The notes below the pieces were generated by a model. The model saw nothing but the letters and a program-made list of their open reading frames with translations, was not told where the DNA came from and made no database searches. Shown here piece after piece: positions 1-9,252 of a DNA stretch of 64,000 nt (its first letter is position 1; every line of letters starts with the position of its first letter). The position numbers and the translations under genes were made by a program. The DNA comes from JAIQFL01 sp035501495 (GTDB lineage: Bacteria > Acidobacteriota > Terriglobia > Bryobacterales > Bryobacteraceae), in contig DATJWB010000006.1 of assembly GCA_035501495.1 (NCBI GenBank), positions 1 to 64,000 on the forward strand, in the 5' to 3' direction.

Positions 1-1
1 T

Positions 2-202
2 CCGGATAGCCTGGGGATCTACGTGACGTGGGATCCACGGCCGGGCCGGACGGATGCGGAGAGGAACTGCATTTCGAATGTTCGGACCGAAGGACTCTCG
101 TACGGCGTGGCTGCGCAGCAGTTGTACTGGCTGATGAACGAAGCCCGCGCCCGAAAGCTGACGGGCTGTGGAGCAGGCTTCAGCTTGCCGGGCGCGAGTT
201 AA
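2..202 (+). CDS. eutC: Ethanolamine ammonia-lyase small subunit EutC, 3' end only
   Basis: The frame is open from the window edge to a TAA at 200-202 and encodes the last ~66 residues of a protein whose start lies outside. It reads PDSLGIYVTWDPRPGRTDAE, then RNCISNV, then a helix containing QLYWLMNEARARKLTG. This matches the conserved C-terminus of EutC, the small subunit of adenosylcobalamin-dependent ethanolamine ammonia-lyase, which converts ethanolamine to acetaldehyde and ammonia. The RNCISN segment is the most diagnostic part. EutB would be expected just upstream, outside the window. The gene converges on topA with about 80 bp between the stops, and that gap holds one copy of the intergenic palindromic repeat. 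The family call is from memory of the EutC C-terminus. The fragment is short but very characteristic. Confidence 0.85.
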   Translation, partial: PDSLGIYVTWDPRPGRTDAERNCISNVRTEGLSYGVAAQQLYWLMNEARARKLTGCGAGFSLPGAS

Positions 203-208
203 TCGGTT

Positions 209-279
209 GTCGGCCACCAAGCGTCGGCATGCGTGCCGACGCGGCAGGCAGGAGTGCCAGGCAGGAGTGCCCGCGCCAC
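209..279 (-). repeat. Intergenic palindromic repeat, copy 1
   Basis: Read on the minus strand it begins GTGGCGCGGGCACTCCTGCC, continues with a second, partly duplicated GGCACTCCTGCC unit, and ends in a 9-bp perfect hairpin (221-229 pairing with 234-242, loop TGCG) followed by CGCTTGGTGGCCGAC. It lies between the converging eutC and topA stops, so it may also act as a bidirectional hairpin terminator. The same module recurs near 7.9, 20.0, 53.0, 58.0 and 59.9 kb. Confidence 0.7.
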
Positions 280-282
280 GTT

Positions 283-3054
283 CTACTGCGCCACGGGTTC
301 CGCTTGCGGCGCCGGCTGCTTGTGTTTGCAGTCGGCGTTGGGGCACTGCCACACGGGGCCCGCCTTGAGCCACTTTTCCTCCATGTAGGGGCTGCCGCAT
401 TCGGGGCACTTCTCGTCCACGGGCTTGCCCCAGGCCACGAACTTGCAGTCCGGGTAGCGGGTGCAGCCGTAGAAGGTCTTGCCCTTGCGGGAGCGGCGTT
501 CGCTGATTTCGCCTTCACTGCACTGCGGGCACTTCATCCCGATGGTTTTCTGCTTCACGTACTTGCAGGCGGGATAATTGCTGCACGCGGTGAACTCGCC
601 GTAGCGGCCGCTCTTGAGGACCAGGTGATTGCCGCATTGCGGACAGATCTCCTCGAGCGGCTGGTCGGGCTTCCTCTGCGCTCCACCGATCTGCCGGGTG
701 GTTTTGCAGTCGGGATAACCCGTGCAGGCGTAGAAGGTCCCGAAGCGGCCCTTCTTCAGCACCATGGGACGGCCACAGTTCTGGCAATATTCCTCTTCGC
801 CCTGTTCGCTCAGATCCGATATCTCGCGGGTGTAGGTGCAGAATTCTTCTTTGCGCCGCCAGGTTAAGGTCGTGCCTTCGGGCGAATCCTGCAGATTGAC
901 GTCGAAGTATTCGTTCATCTGCGGATGGCGCGCCAGAAGTTTGATCAATCGCTCGCGGACCTGAATGCGGTCTTTCAGGCGCCGCTCGACAATCTTCTCC
1001 TCCTGTTTGGCCAGCGCATGCTTCGCGTCGGGTGGGAGGTTTTGGCTGAAACTGCGAGCCAGAAATCCGTTGTTCCCAACCACAGCTTGCGGGTGGCGGA
1101 CCTGCACTTCGGCCAGGGTCTTCTGGATCTCGTTACGAACCCGCACGTCCCGGCGCTCAATCTCCTTATTCAGTTTTTCCAGGTCCCCTTCGGCGCTCCG
1201 GAAGGACGGGTCGGGATAGCCCGTGCAGGCGAGGAAGCTGCCGTGCTTACCCCACTTCACTACCAGGGGGCGGCCACACTTCTCGCACACCAGGTCGGTG
1301 GGCTTCTCCATCCGCTTGATGTCGGTCATGTGCTCTTCGGCGTGATGGAGGTCTTTCTCGAACCTCTCGTAAAACTCCGCCATGGCGGCGCGCCAGTCGA
1401 GCTGCCCTTCTTCGATCTCGTCGAGCTCCTCCTCCATGCGAGCGGTGTACTTCACTTCGAAGATATCGTCGAAGCTTTCGATCAGAAGATCGGTCACGAC
1501 CATGCCCAATTCGCTGGGAATAAATCGCCCGCCTTCCTTCGTGACGTACTCGCGCTCCTGGATGGTGGAGAGAATCGAGGCGTAGGTGGAGGGACGGCCG
1601 ACACCATCGGACTCCAGCCGCTTCACGAGAGTAGCCTCGTTGTAGCGGGGAGGCGGCTCGGTGAAATGCTGCTCGGGACGGATACCCTTGAAGCGCAGGT
1701 GTTCGCCCTCCGTGACGGCGGGCATCCGGTGCTTCTGCTCTTCGTCCTCTTCGTCGGTCTGGTCCTTGCCCTCCTCGTAGACTTTCAGGAACCCTTCGAA
1801 TTTCCGCACGGAGCCGGTGGCGCGGAACACGTAATTCAGTCCGTTCCGGCCGGCGGCCACCACGTCGATGGTGGTCTGATCGTAAATCGCCGGCATCATC
1901 TGGCACGCGACAAAACGATTCCAGATGAGCCGGTAGAGCTTCATCTCGTCTTCCGCCAGGTGCTTCTCGAGCATTTCCGGCTCGAGCGCCATGGAGGTGG
2001 GACGGATGGCCTCGTGGGCATCCTGTGCGTCCTTCTTTGACTTGTACACGTTGGGTGCCTCCGGCAGAAACTCCTTGCCGAAATGCTCCCCGATGTAATC
2101 GCGCACGTCGCGGATGGCGTCGTCGGCAATGCGGGTCGAGTCGGTACGCATGTAGGTGATCAGTCCGACCGCGCCTTCTTTGCCGATCTCGACGCCTTCA
2201 TAGAGCCGCTGCGCGAGCATCATGGTGCGCTTCACGCTGAAGCGCAGCTTGCGAGCTGCCTCCTGTTGCAGAGTGGACGTGATAAACGGGGCCACCGGAT
2301 TCCGCTTCTTCTCGCGGTGGGTGACGGACCGCACGACGTAGTCCGCGCCATCGATCTGCGCCAGAACATCATCGGCCCGCTCGCGCGAGCCGATCTCGGC
2401 GGGATCGTCGTTTAGGCGAATAAGCCGGGTGGTGAGCAGGGGCGGCTTTTTCGCGTTGAGGTCCGCGTCGATGGTCCAGTACTCCTTGGGAACGAAGGCG
2501 CGGATTTCACGCTCGCGCTCCACCACGAGGCGCAGGGCGACCGTCTGCACACGCCCCGCAGAGAGGCCGCGGCGTACCTTGTCCCAGAGGAGAGGAGAGA
2601 TCTTGTAGCCGACCAGCCGGTCAAGCACCCGGCGCGCCTGCTGCGCGTCCACGAGATTGGCATTTACCTGGCCGGGTTTCTCGAAGGCCTTCTGGATGGC
2701 CTTCTTGGTGATCTCGTTAAACATCACCCGGAAAATGTGCGGGCCCTTGTTTCCGTTTCTGAGTTCCTCCTGGAGGTGATAGCAGATGGCCTCGCCTTCG
2801 CGATCGGGGTCGGCGGCGAGGTACACGTTGTCCACTTTGCGGGCTGCCTGTTTCAACTCCGCGAGGAGCTTTCTCTTCCCCTCGATGATTTCATAGTGCG
2901 GTTCAAATCCGCGGTTTACATCAACAGCGAGATCCTTTTTGGGTAGATCCTTGATATGACCGAGCGAAGCCTTAACCAAGTACTGCTTGCCCAGGTATTT
3001 GTTAATGGTTTTCGCCTTTCCAGGCGACTCCACGATTACCAGAGCCTTTGCCAT
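283..3054 (-). CDS. topA: DNA topoisomerase I (type IA)
   Basis: 923-residue type IA topoisomerase that relaxes negative supercoils in the cytoplasm through a transient 5'-phosphotyrosine. The N-terminal Toprim domain begins MAKALVIVESPGKAKTINKY and contains the acidic DPDREGEAI motif near residue 83. The active-site tyrosine is in GLITYMRTDSTR near residue 300. The C-terminus carries five zinc-ribbon repeats of the CxxCG...GxFxxCxxYPxC type. The first ribbon (LACTGYPDPSFR) lacks its fourth cysteine and is probably degenerate; the other four are complete. dprA lies 65 bp upstream on the same strand, a common bacterial pairing, so the two are probably co-transcribed. No strong Shine-Dalgarno precedes the ATG, but the start matches the family N-terminus exactly. 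Confidence 0.98.
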   Translation of the reverse strand: MAKALVIVESPGKAKTINKYLGKQYLVKASLGHIKDLPKKDLAVDVNRGFEPHYEIIEGKRKLLAELKQAARKVDNVYLAADPDREGEAICYHLQEELRNGNKGPHIFRVMFNEITKKAIQKAFEKPGQVNANLVDAQQARRVLDRLVGYKISPLLWDKVRRGLSAGRVQTVALRLVVEREREIRAFVPKEYWTIDADLNAKKPPLLTTRLIRLNDDPAEIGSRERADDVLAQIDGADYVVRSVTHREKKRNPVAPFITSTLQQEAARKLRFSVKRTMMLAQRLYEGVEIGKEGAVGLITYMRTDSTRIADDAIRDVRDYIGEHFGKEFLPEAPNVYKSKKDAQDAHEAIRPTSMALEPEMLEKHLAEDEMKLYRLIWNRFVACQMMPAIYDQTTIDVVAAGRNGLNYVFRATGSVRKFEGFLKVYEEGKDQTDEEDEEQKHRMPAVTEGEHLRFKGIRPEQHFTEPPPRYNEATLVKRLESDGVGRPSTYASILSTIQEREYVTKEGGRFIPSELGMVVTDLLIESFDDIFEVKYTARMEEELDEIEEGQLDWRAAMAEFYERFEKDLHHAEEHMTDIKRMEKPTDLVCEKCGRPLVVKWGKHGSFLACTGYPDPSFRSAEGDLEKLNKEIERRDVRVRNEIQKTLAEVQVRHPQAVVGNNGFLARSFSQNLPPDAKHALAKQEEKIVERRLKDRIQVRERLIKLLARHPQMNEYFDVNLQDSPEGTTLTWRRKEEFCTYTREISDLSEQGEEEYCQNCGRPMVLKKGRFGTFYACTGYPDCKTTRQIGGAQRKPDQPLEEICPQCGNHLVLKSGRYGEFTACSNYPACKYVKQKTIGMKCPQCSEGEISERRSRKGKTFYGCTRYPDCKFVAWGKPVDEKCPECGSPYMEEKWLKAGPVWQCPNADCKHKQPAPQAEPVAQ

Positions 3055-3119
3055 ATGAAAACTTTCAGAAATGCGGTCCTCCGCCGCGCCACTTTATGAA
3101 TGCAGGGTTCCAGTTGACG

Positions 3120-4295
3120 TTACCACACTTTTACAAAGTTCTTGCCGGGCAGCTGTTTCACCAGCCCCTGCATTTCCAGTTCAAAGAGCGCGGCGATCAA
3201 CTCAGAAGGAGAGGTATCCTCCATTTTCTCAAGGAGATCGTCCAAATGTATGGGGACATCCACCTTGAGCGTCTCGAGCGCTTTCCGGGCGGTACCATCC
3301 AACTGCGGCGCGGAACCTTCCACTAGTGATGCCTGATCCGCCCCGGAGGTTGCACCGCCTTCGGCCAGCAGCTTTTTCCGCCCCGCATCTATTAGATGCC
3401 GGCGGGATTCAGCCGGCAGGTCCACGATGACATCGTTCCAATCCTGGACGAGCCTGGCGCCTTGTTTAATCAACAAATTAGGCGCCCAACTCAGCTTGGA
3501 GGTGATGTTCCCGGGCACGGCAAAAACCTCGCGGCCCTGATCCATCGCAAGCTTGGCGGTAATGGCCGAGCCGCTGTACTGGGCGCCTTCCACCACCAGA
3601 ACCCCCAGGCTCATGCCGCTGATGATGCGATTGCGAATGGGAAAATTCTGCGGGAAAGCGGTGGCGCCCATGGGGAATTCGGAAAGGATCAATCCTTTGG
3701 CGGCGAGGTCGGCAGCCAGCTTGCGATTCTCCGAAGGATACACCACATCCGCTCCGCAGCCAAGCACCGCGACGGTGTCACCTCCCACGGAGAGGGTTCC
3801 CTTGTGGGCGGCGGTGTCGATGCCGCTCGCCATCCCGCTGACGATGGTGAGGCCCGCATGCGCCAGATCGGCGGAGAGGCGTTCCGCCACGGCGATGCCA
3901 TAGGGAGTGGCGCGGCGAGCGCCCACCACGGCGAGCATCAGCGATTGCAGCAACTCTATGCGTCCGCGAGCGAAGAGAACGATGGGCGGGTCGAAGATCT
4001 CGCGGAGAGGTTTGGGATAGCGCGGATCACCAATGGTGACGAGCACCGTTCCCGTTTCCGTCATTTTTTCCTGCTGCGTGACGGCGTCCTCGAAAGTACA
4101 TCCGCTGACCAATGATTGAGCGACGGCGCCGCTCAGGCCGGCGGCTTCCAGCTCGCTGCGAGAGGCGCGGAAGATGGCCTGCGGAGTTGGGAAACGCTCC
4201 AGCAGCTTTCCGGAAGTGCGCGTTCCCAGACCGGGAACCAGTTTGAGAGCCAGCCAGTAGAGTTCCTCTTCCCGGCTCAGGACAGATGAAGGCAT
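3120..4295 (-). CDS. dprA: DNA-processing protein DprA/Smf
   Basis: 391-residue cytoplasmic ssDNA-binding protein that protects incoming DNA and loads RecA during natural transformation. The N-terminal ~70 residues form a helix-hairpin-helix/SAM-like region (GLGTRTSGKLLERF). A Rossmann-fold core follows with the family motifs VVGARRATPYG, SGMASGIDTAAHKG, VVYPSENRKL, FPMGATAFPQNFPIRNRIIS and VVEGAQYSGSAITAKLA. The last ~65 residues form the DprA winged helix (LDDLLEKMEDTSPSELIAAL). Length is typical of the family. It sits 65 bp upstream of topA on the same strand. dprA is also found in non-competent species, so its presence alone does not show natural competence. Confidence 0.97.
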   Translation of the reverse strand: MPSSVLSREEELYWLALKLVPGLGTRTSGKLLERFPTPQAIFRASRSELEAAGLSGAVAQSLVSGCTFEDAVTQQEKMTETGTVLVTIGDPRYPKPLREIFDPPIVLFARGRIELLQSLMLAVVGARRATPYGIAVAERLSADLAHAGLTIVSGMASGIDTAAHKGTLSVGGDTVAVLGCGADVVYPSENRKLAADLAAKGLILSEFPMGATAFPQNFPIRNRIISGMSLGVLVVEGAQYSGSAITAKLAMDQGREVFAVPGNITSKLSWAPNLLIKQGARLVQDWNDVIVDLPAESRRHLIDAGRKKLLAEGGATSGADQASLVEGSAPQLDGTARKALETLKVDVPIHLDDLLEKMEDTSPSELIAALFELEMQGLVKQLPGKNFVKVW

Positions 4296-4438
4296 GAAGC
4301 GGCGTTTTTCTGACCTCTACCCTAGCACATCGCGTGGCGCGGTTCAGCGAGGCTCACAGCCGGAGAGCCGGGATGCGCCCACCAAAACCCCATCGCCGCC
4401 GAGCGACACCGTGCCCGCCCGACAGGGCTGCGCCGTCG

Positions 4439-7400
4439 TCAGAACATGATCTTGAGAGAGAACTGGATCTGGCGCGAGTTGGCCGCCGTCCGGCTGATCA
4501 CGCCAAAGCCCGAGCCCGTGAGGATGTTCGAAGGCAGGCCTAAGTTCACAATGTTGAAGATGTTGAACAGCTCGGCGCGGATTTGCAAGTTGAGTGATTT
4601 GTGGGTTTGCCCGGCCTCCCAGGCAGTGTCTTTGATGATGGCGAAATCGAAGTTGTATAGGGCGGGGCCGCGAAACGTATTCCGGCCCAGGCTGCCAAAC
4701 ACTCCTTGGTTGGGACCGGTTCCTCCCGGCACGTTGACGGGCATTGAAAAATAAGAGGCGTTCCGGTCGCCGAGACCGAAGTAGTCCTCGCGGACCGCGC
4801 GGTTGATGGAGAGATGCGGCATCCCGATCTGATCGGGACGGTCGCTTCCGAGCGAACCAGCGCCGGTCTGCTGCACCCCGGAATACACCGTGAACGGGAG
4901 GCCGCTGCTGAGCGTGGAGATGCTCAGGAGTTGCCACCCGCGGGTGAACTTCGTGCCGAGCCCACGGAGCAAAGGCGCGCGGTCCGCGTGAAGATCCTGG
5001 ACCAGCGTCGCGGTGAAGGCGCGGGCCACATCGAACGTGGAGGGACCCTTGTCGCTGGCGGTGTTAAAGGGATCCTGAGGCCATGCCAGCGAAGTTGCGC
5101 CGGATGTGCTTCCGATGCCGGGACCCGTCGTGCTGCTGGTGTCGTCCAGAGATTTCGACCAGGTGAAATTGAGCTGCGCTTGCGGTCCGCCGCTCCCAAT
5201 CGCGCCTTCGAGGGAAGACTGCAGGGCGTGGTAGGTGGAGTGGGACCGGTTGGTCATGAGCATATCGGTTCCGAAGCCTCCAATGATCTGGCCGGCGGAG
5301 TTGAATTGCGTGTACGGCGCAAAGGCCTCGGTCGCGCCAGGGAAGGCGTTGGGGAAGTCCATGGCCGGCAGACTGATGCCTGCTGTCCCGACATATCCGG
5401 CGCTGAGGCTGAGTCCGCGGACAGCGCGTTCCGCGGTGAACGACCAGGTTCCGAGATACGCATTGCGAAAGTTACGTGAGATGGCCGAGGCGTTCAGGGG
5501 GCTGATGAGGTGGCTGGGCGAAAGGGCTGCCAGGGATTGTTCGAACCGGTTGATGTCCCACACCGTGTTGTCGGGGACGCGTTTGGAGTCGCCCGAGGCC
5601 AGCACGTTGACCCCGGAGGGTGTGTAGACGGGCGGCAAATCTTCGGGACTGATGACCGTGCCGAGCGGCAGCGGCGCACCGGGAGCGGCGGTGATGCGCG
5701 GATAATCCACATAAGGCGCCGCACCGGTGAGCAGGTTGTCCTGCCAGATGTTGGGCGGAATGGTGGTAAGGGCGCCGCCGGCGCGGATGACGAGACCCGA
5801 TGGCGTCTGCCACGTCAACCGCAGGCGCGGGCCAAAGTTGTTGCCGCCCAAACGGTACGGAGGCTCCGGATTGATAAGGTAGAGCTGCCCGGGTCCGGAC
5901 GGGCCGTTGCTGAAGTCAAGCCCCGCGGAGCGGCGCGCACGTTCGGTGATGGGCGAGTACAACTCATAGCGGACGCCGTAATCCAGGGTGAAGGCGCCGG
6001 ACAGTTTCCAGGTATCGGCGAAGTAGAGGTTCATGTTGTAACGCGAGATGGCGGCAACGCCGATCTGGGCGCCCTGCGGGAACTGGGGTGGCGCCACCGC
6101 GACGGTGTAGGAGAACGCGCTTCCGAGAAGGAACGCGCTGAGGGTATCGGGCAACTGCTCGCCAACCACGATGTCATGCGCTCCGCTGGCGGAACGGATC
6201 GGACTGGTGGCGAAGGCGGCGCCACCGCCGAAGACGTACTGCCCGTTGGGAGCGATTCCGAAATACGTAGAGTCGCGATTGGCCCGGAATTCCCCGCCGA
6301 AACGGATGGCGTGCTTCGGAGTGGTCCACGCGAAGCTTTGGCGGACGTGGAAGAGATTGCCTACCGATGTAGTGACCGACCCGCCCGGCGCGTTGAAGGC
6401 GGCGTAGGTGCCGTCGCCGAACAGCAGCGACGGGTCCGTGCGGTCGGGGGCAGGGAAGTTCGGGGTGCTGCGAATGAAGCTCAGAGAGCTATCGGTGGTG
6501 AACTTGGGCGAGAAGATATGCGTCCAGTCCAGGACGGCGTTCCGCTGGCGATCGACGTAGGTGACGGCGAACGCGGGATCGATAGCCGTCTGGTCCGGGT
6601 TCGTGGTGGGACCTTTCAGGTTGTCCAACGTGACGCGCGCAAAGAGCTTGTCTCGGGACGAGAGCTGGTGATCTATGCGGGCCGAGAACTGGTCTGCGCT
6701 GGTCACCACTTTGGAGGAGGTCGCGAAGGTGCGCGCTCCGAAAGCTCCTCCGGGGTCGTTGGGAAGCGGATAGCGGCTGAGGATGCGGGCGGACTGGGGG
6801 TTGACGGGTACGTAAAGGGTGTCGCCGGGAAAGGCCGTGGTATCGATGCCGGCACGCTCACCCGGGGTGGGAACCGGCAACACCTGAGTAGTGTTCAGGA
6901 CCTGGCGGAAGCCCTGGTATTCGGCGAAGAACCAGGTTTTGCCGCGGCCATTGTATCCGGGCAGGCGAAGCGGACCGCCCAGCGTGAAGCCGAATTCGTT
7001 CCGGCGAAAGGGAGGGATCCGCTGCGGGTTCTCCGGCGTTCGGCGGTCGAAGAAGTTCCGGGCGTCGAAGGCGGAGTTGCGGAGAAACTCGAAGACCGAC
7101 CCATGCCAGAGATTGACGCCGGAGCGGGTGCGGATGTCCGTGAAACCCGCGGCTCCGCGGCCGATCTCGGCGGGCATCCACCCGGATGACGACTGGATCT
7201 CCTCGACGGCATCGACGTTGAAATTCGACAGTGTGGCGCCGCCCATTTCGGGATCGCTGGTATCGGCTCCGTCCATGGCGAAGACTGCTTCGACACCGCG
7301 CTGCCCATTCACGGCAAACTGCTGGGTGAAGTTCGCGGCGCCGTTGGTGTCCGTCATGGTGCCGGCGGCGAGCAGGAGGAGTTGGCTGAAGTCACGCTTG

Positions 7401-7801
7401 TTGAGCGGGATTGCGGTTACGGAACGCCCGCTGAGCGTTTCCCCGCCACTGGCTGTGGCCTGCGAATCGGCCTCCAGCCGGATGGAGCCGCCGGCAAGCA
7501 GCGTGAGGTTCGTGGCGCCTTCGACGGGTATCGCGAGCGAGGTTGGCAGATGATAGATCGCGTCGCGCAGGTGGACGGACAAGCGGTACACGCCCTGGGA
7601 AAGCGCCGGGAAATGGAAGGTACCGTTCTCGGCGGCGACGCTGGCGTAGCGAGCGTCGTTCGCCTCGAGAAGCAGTTCGGCTTTGGCCGCGGGGGCGCCA
7701 GAAGCATCGCGCACGGCACCGTTCCATTCGAACGCTGTCTGGCTGCTGCCGTGAAGCACACAGACGGTTGCGGCCAATGCGGCGGCTGACGCTGATCTCA
7801 T
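4439..7801 (-). CDS. Oar-like TonB-dependent outer-membrane receptor (1)
   Basis: 1120 residues. A signal peptide (MRSASAAALAATVCVLHGSS) precedes a carboxypeptidase-regulatory-like Ig-fold at about residues 25-105 (EWNGAVRDASGAPAAKAELL). A TonB plug follows, with GRSVTAIPLNKRDFSQLLLL and NGQRGVEAVFAMDGADTSDP, and then a long beta-barrel rich in acidobacterial Oar motifs such as GKTWFFAEYQGFRQ, VIRAGGALTT, TFNWSKSLDDT and AELFNIFN. The chain ends ...IQFSLKIMF, the terminal aromatic expected for outer-membrane barrel insertion. The substrate is unknown; such receptors are heavily expanded in Acidobacteria and are usually tied to oligosaccharide or peptide uptake. The gene stands alone between dprA and a poorly coding stretch. 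No TonB box was identified with confidence. Confidence 0.9.
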   Translation of the reverse strand: MRSASAAALAATVCVLHGSSQTAFEWNGAVRDASGAPAAKAELLLEANDARYASVAAENGTFHFPALSQGVYRLSVHLRDAIYHLPTSLAIPVEGATNLTLLAGGSIRLEADSQATASGGETLSGRSVTAIPLNKRDFSQLLLLAAGTMTDTNGAANFTQQFAVNGQRGVEAVFAMDGADTSDPEMGGATLSNFNVDAVEEIQSSSGWMPAEIGRGAAGFTDIRTRSGVNLWHGSVFEFLRNSAFDARNFFDRRTPENPQRIPPFRRNEFGFTLGGPLRLPGYNGRGKTWFFAEYQGFRQVLNTTQVLPVPTPGERAGIDTTAFPGDTLYVPVNPQSARILSRYPLPNDPGGAFGARTFATSSKVVTSADQFSARIDHQLSSRDKLFARVTLDNLKGPTTNPDQTAIDPAFAVTYVDRQRNAVLDWTHIFSPKFTTDSSLSFIRSTPNFPAPDRTDPSLLFGDGTYAAFNAPGGSVTTSVGNLFHVRQSFAWTTPKHAIRFGGEFRANRDSTYFGIAPNGQYVFGGGAAFATSPIRSASGAHDIVVGEQLPDTLSAFLLGSAFSYTVAVAPPQFPQGAQIGVAAISRYNMNLYFADTWKLSGAFTLDYGVRYELYSPITERARRSAGLDFSNGPSGPGQLYLINPEPPYRLGGNNFGPRLRLTWQTPSGLVIRAGGALTTIPPNIWQDNLLTGAAPYVDYPRITAAPGAPLPLGTVISPEDLPPVYTPSGVNVLASGDSKRVPDNTVWDINRFEQSLAALSPSHLISPLNASAISRNFRNAYLGTWSFTAERAVRGLSLSAGYVGTAGISLPAMDFPNAFPGATEAFAPYTQFNSAGQIIGGFGTDMLMTNRSHSTYHALQSSLEGAIGSGGPQAQLNFTWSKSLDDTSSTTGPGIGSTSGATSLAWPQDPFNTASDKGPSTFDVARAFTATLVQDLHADRAPLLRGLGTKFTRGWQLLSISTLSSGLPFTVYSGVQQTGAGSLGSDRPDQIGMPHLSINRAVREDYFGLGDRNASYFSMPVNVPGGTGPNQGVFGSLGRNTFRGPALYNFDFAIIKDTAWEAGQTHKSLNLQIRAELFNIFNIVNLGLPSNILTGSGFGVISRTAANSRQIQFSLKIMF

Positions 7802-7879
7802 TATTACAGAGTTTAGCCTCTTTTAAGCACCTTGTGAAACGCGTACACGCCCGACAAGCGTCCGCATGAACCGCCTGGC

Positions 7880-7943
7880 AGCCGACAAGCGCCGAGACGA
7901 GTCAGTCTAGTCTCGGCGCGGCAGCCAGGAGTGCCTGCGCCAC
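7880..7943 (-). repeat. Intergenic palindromic repeat, copy 2
   Basis: On the minus strand it reads GTGGCGCAGGCACTCCTGGC, then TGCC, then a perfect 10-bp hairpin (7889-7898 pairing with 7910-7919, loop GAGTCAGTCTA on the plus strand) and CTTGTCGGC. The left arm, the hairpin and the CGCTTGTCGGC tail all match the other copies. It lies about 80 bp upstream of the start of the minus-strand Oar-like receptor, in a non-coding stretch. Confidence 0.7.
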
Positions 7944-7950
7944 ATCGCCC

Positions 7951-8616
7951 GACTATCTTTAGGACAGTGGCGTGCTACTGGAGAAAACACTTCCGAAGCC
8001 GCTTCGTCAAGGTTGATATAGAGGGGTACCGAACCTGGAATGCGCAGCGCGAAGCCAATCCACGAAGTCGTGATCACGATCGTGTTGTGTCTCGCGCTTC
8101 AGCTAGGCGCCCGCAGCATCGTCCACACCGCGCCATCACCCGATCGATTGCATGCTGTAGCGACCGGTCAAGGGCTACGGTCCGTTTCCGGCTCCCGCCC
8201 CCACGCGGCATGCCAAGGACACGCCGCCATCTGCCCACGCCAAGGCCTTCTTCCGCGGCTTGCATCCGGGGGCCGGATCGAGGCTGGCGATCCCGCTGTT
8301 CCATCTGCCTTGCCGCATGGCATCCACCCTGGCCGCTCTCCTCCATCGGACCTGCAGGCTGTTCGCATACCCGTTTGAGAGTCTGAAACACCAGGCTTTG
8401 AATCGATGGAGGAGAAATGCAGGCATCCTGACCGGCGATTGGGCCGTTCCGGTGAGTATCCCGCAGGCAGTGGTACAAGGCTGGGCGCCGGCGGCAACGC
8501 ACACGGTACAAGCCTGGCTGACTACCGCGAGCCCAAGCCCCTAACTTTGCGGCAACCGCCGTATTCACGGCGGCGGACCTCAAGTAACCGGTTCCTACAA
8601 GACGGAGGTTGCACGG
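7951..8616. other. Stretch with no confidently identified gene
   Basis: About 660 bp between the Oar-like receptor and the small exported protein at 8617. Several overlapping open frames exist. The one at 8040-8378 (+) starts with a plausible hydrophobic leader (HEVVITIVLCLALQLGA) but then becomes arginine/proline/histidine-rich sequence with no recognisable domain. Another at 8260-8544 (+) overlaps it in a second frame. This could be a decayed gene or a long untranslated region. No function is assigned. The last 20 bases hold the ribosome-binding site of the next gene. Confidence 0.5.
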
Positions 8617-9081
8617 ATGTTCTCGAAACGATCAGCCATCGCGATCCTGGCCGGCGTTCTGACGCTCCCGGCATTCGCCGCGGACAGCGGCCTGTGGTTC
8701 AACCTGGGAAGCCTCGAGCGAGGGGAGCGGATCGGCATCATCCAATCCGATCAGAAACGAATCGAAGGCCGGTTCGAACATTTCAGCGGGTCAGCCATCA
8801 CTCTGCGTACCAGCCAATTCGTCACGTTGCCGAAGAGTGACGTGGTCCGGGTCTACCGGCGCCCTCGCACCCACCGGAAGATCAGGGCATTGATTGGCGG
8901 GGCAGTGGGAGCCCTGGCAGGCGCACTGTTGACCTCCACGGCCGGAGATCGCTTCCGGAACGAGGGTCAGGATGTTCCCGCGGGCCTCTGGATCGCGGGC
9001 GCTTCCGGCATTGGAGCCGGGATCGGGGCAGCCACCGGCGGCGGTTACGAGACCGTGTATCGACGCGGCGGCCGGCCATGA
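8617..9081 (+). CDS. Small exported glycine-zipper-like protein, function unknown
   Basis: 154 residues. The start is supported by GGAGG eight bases upstream of the ATG. The N-terminus is a clear signal peptide (MFSKRSAIAILAGVLTLPAFAA, cleavage after AFA). Residues 25-85 look like a small beta-rich domain (RGERIGIIQSDQKRIEGRFE...ITLRTSQFVTLPKSDVVRVY), resembling SH3/Sm-like strands that modulate access to a surface. A glycine-rich amphipathic segment then follows (ALIGGAVGALAGALL and GIGAGIGAATGGG), as in glycine-zipper envelope proteins. The likely location is the periplasm or an envelope membrane. I do not recognise a named family. Its neighbour downstream, the ADOP permease, is on the same strand but starts 170 bp away, so an operon is uncertain. 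Confidence 0.75.
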   Translation: MFSKRSAIAILAGVLTLPAFAADSGLWFNLGSLERGERIGIIQSDQKRIEGRFEHFSGSAITLRTSQFVTLPKSDVVRVYRRPRTHRKIRALIGGAVGALAGALLTSTAGDRFRNEGQDVPAGLWIAGASGIGAGIGAATGGGYETVYRRGGRP

Positions 9082-9143
9082 ACTGCACGCCTGCCTGATC
9101 TGGCCGGCCAAGCGACCCGTGACCTCGCCGGCGCACCGTGTTA

Positions 9144-9161
9144 ATGTCCAATTTCGGACAT
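9144..9161. promoter_or_regulatory. Inverted repeat upstream of the ADOP permease gene (possible operator)
   Basis: ATGTCC at 9144-9149 is an exact inverted copy of GGACAT at 9156-9161, separated by six bases. It sits about 90 bp before the preferred start of the permease gene. Two hexamers centred 12 bp apart are the size of a dimeric repressor site, but no regulator gene is adjacent and the match could be chance. It cannot be a terminator: there is no T-tract and the stem is weak. Confidence 0.25.
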
Positions 9162-9252
9162 CAGGATGCCGAATTCGCCCAAACCCGCCCTCGAACGCGC
9201 AGCCTATTCAATGATTTACCGCAGCACCCGGATTGCACCACCTTACAGTGCC

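Noticed and set aside
28..867. Plus-strand open frame at the window start as a candidate gene
   Set aside because: It is antisense to topA zinc ribbons and in a different frame from the eutC fragment, which has the recognisable sequence.
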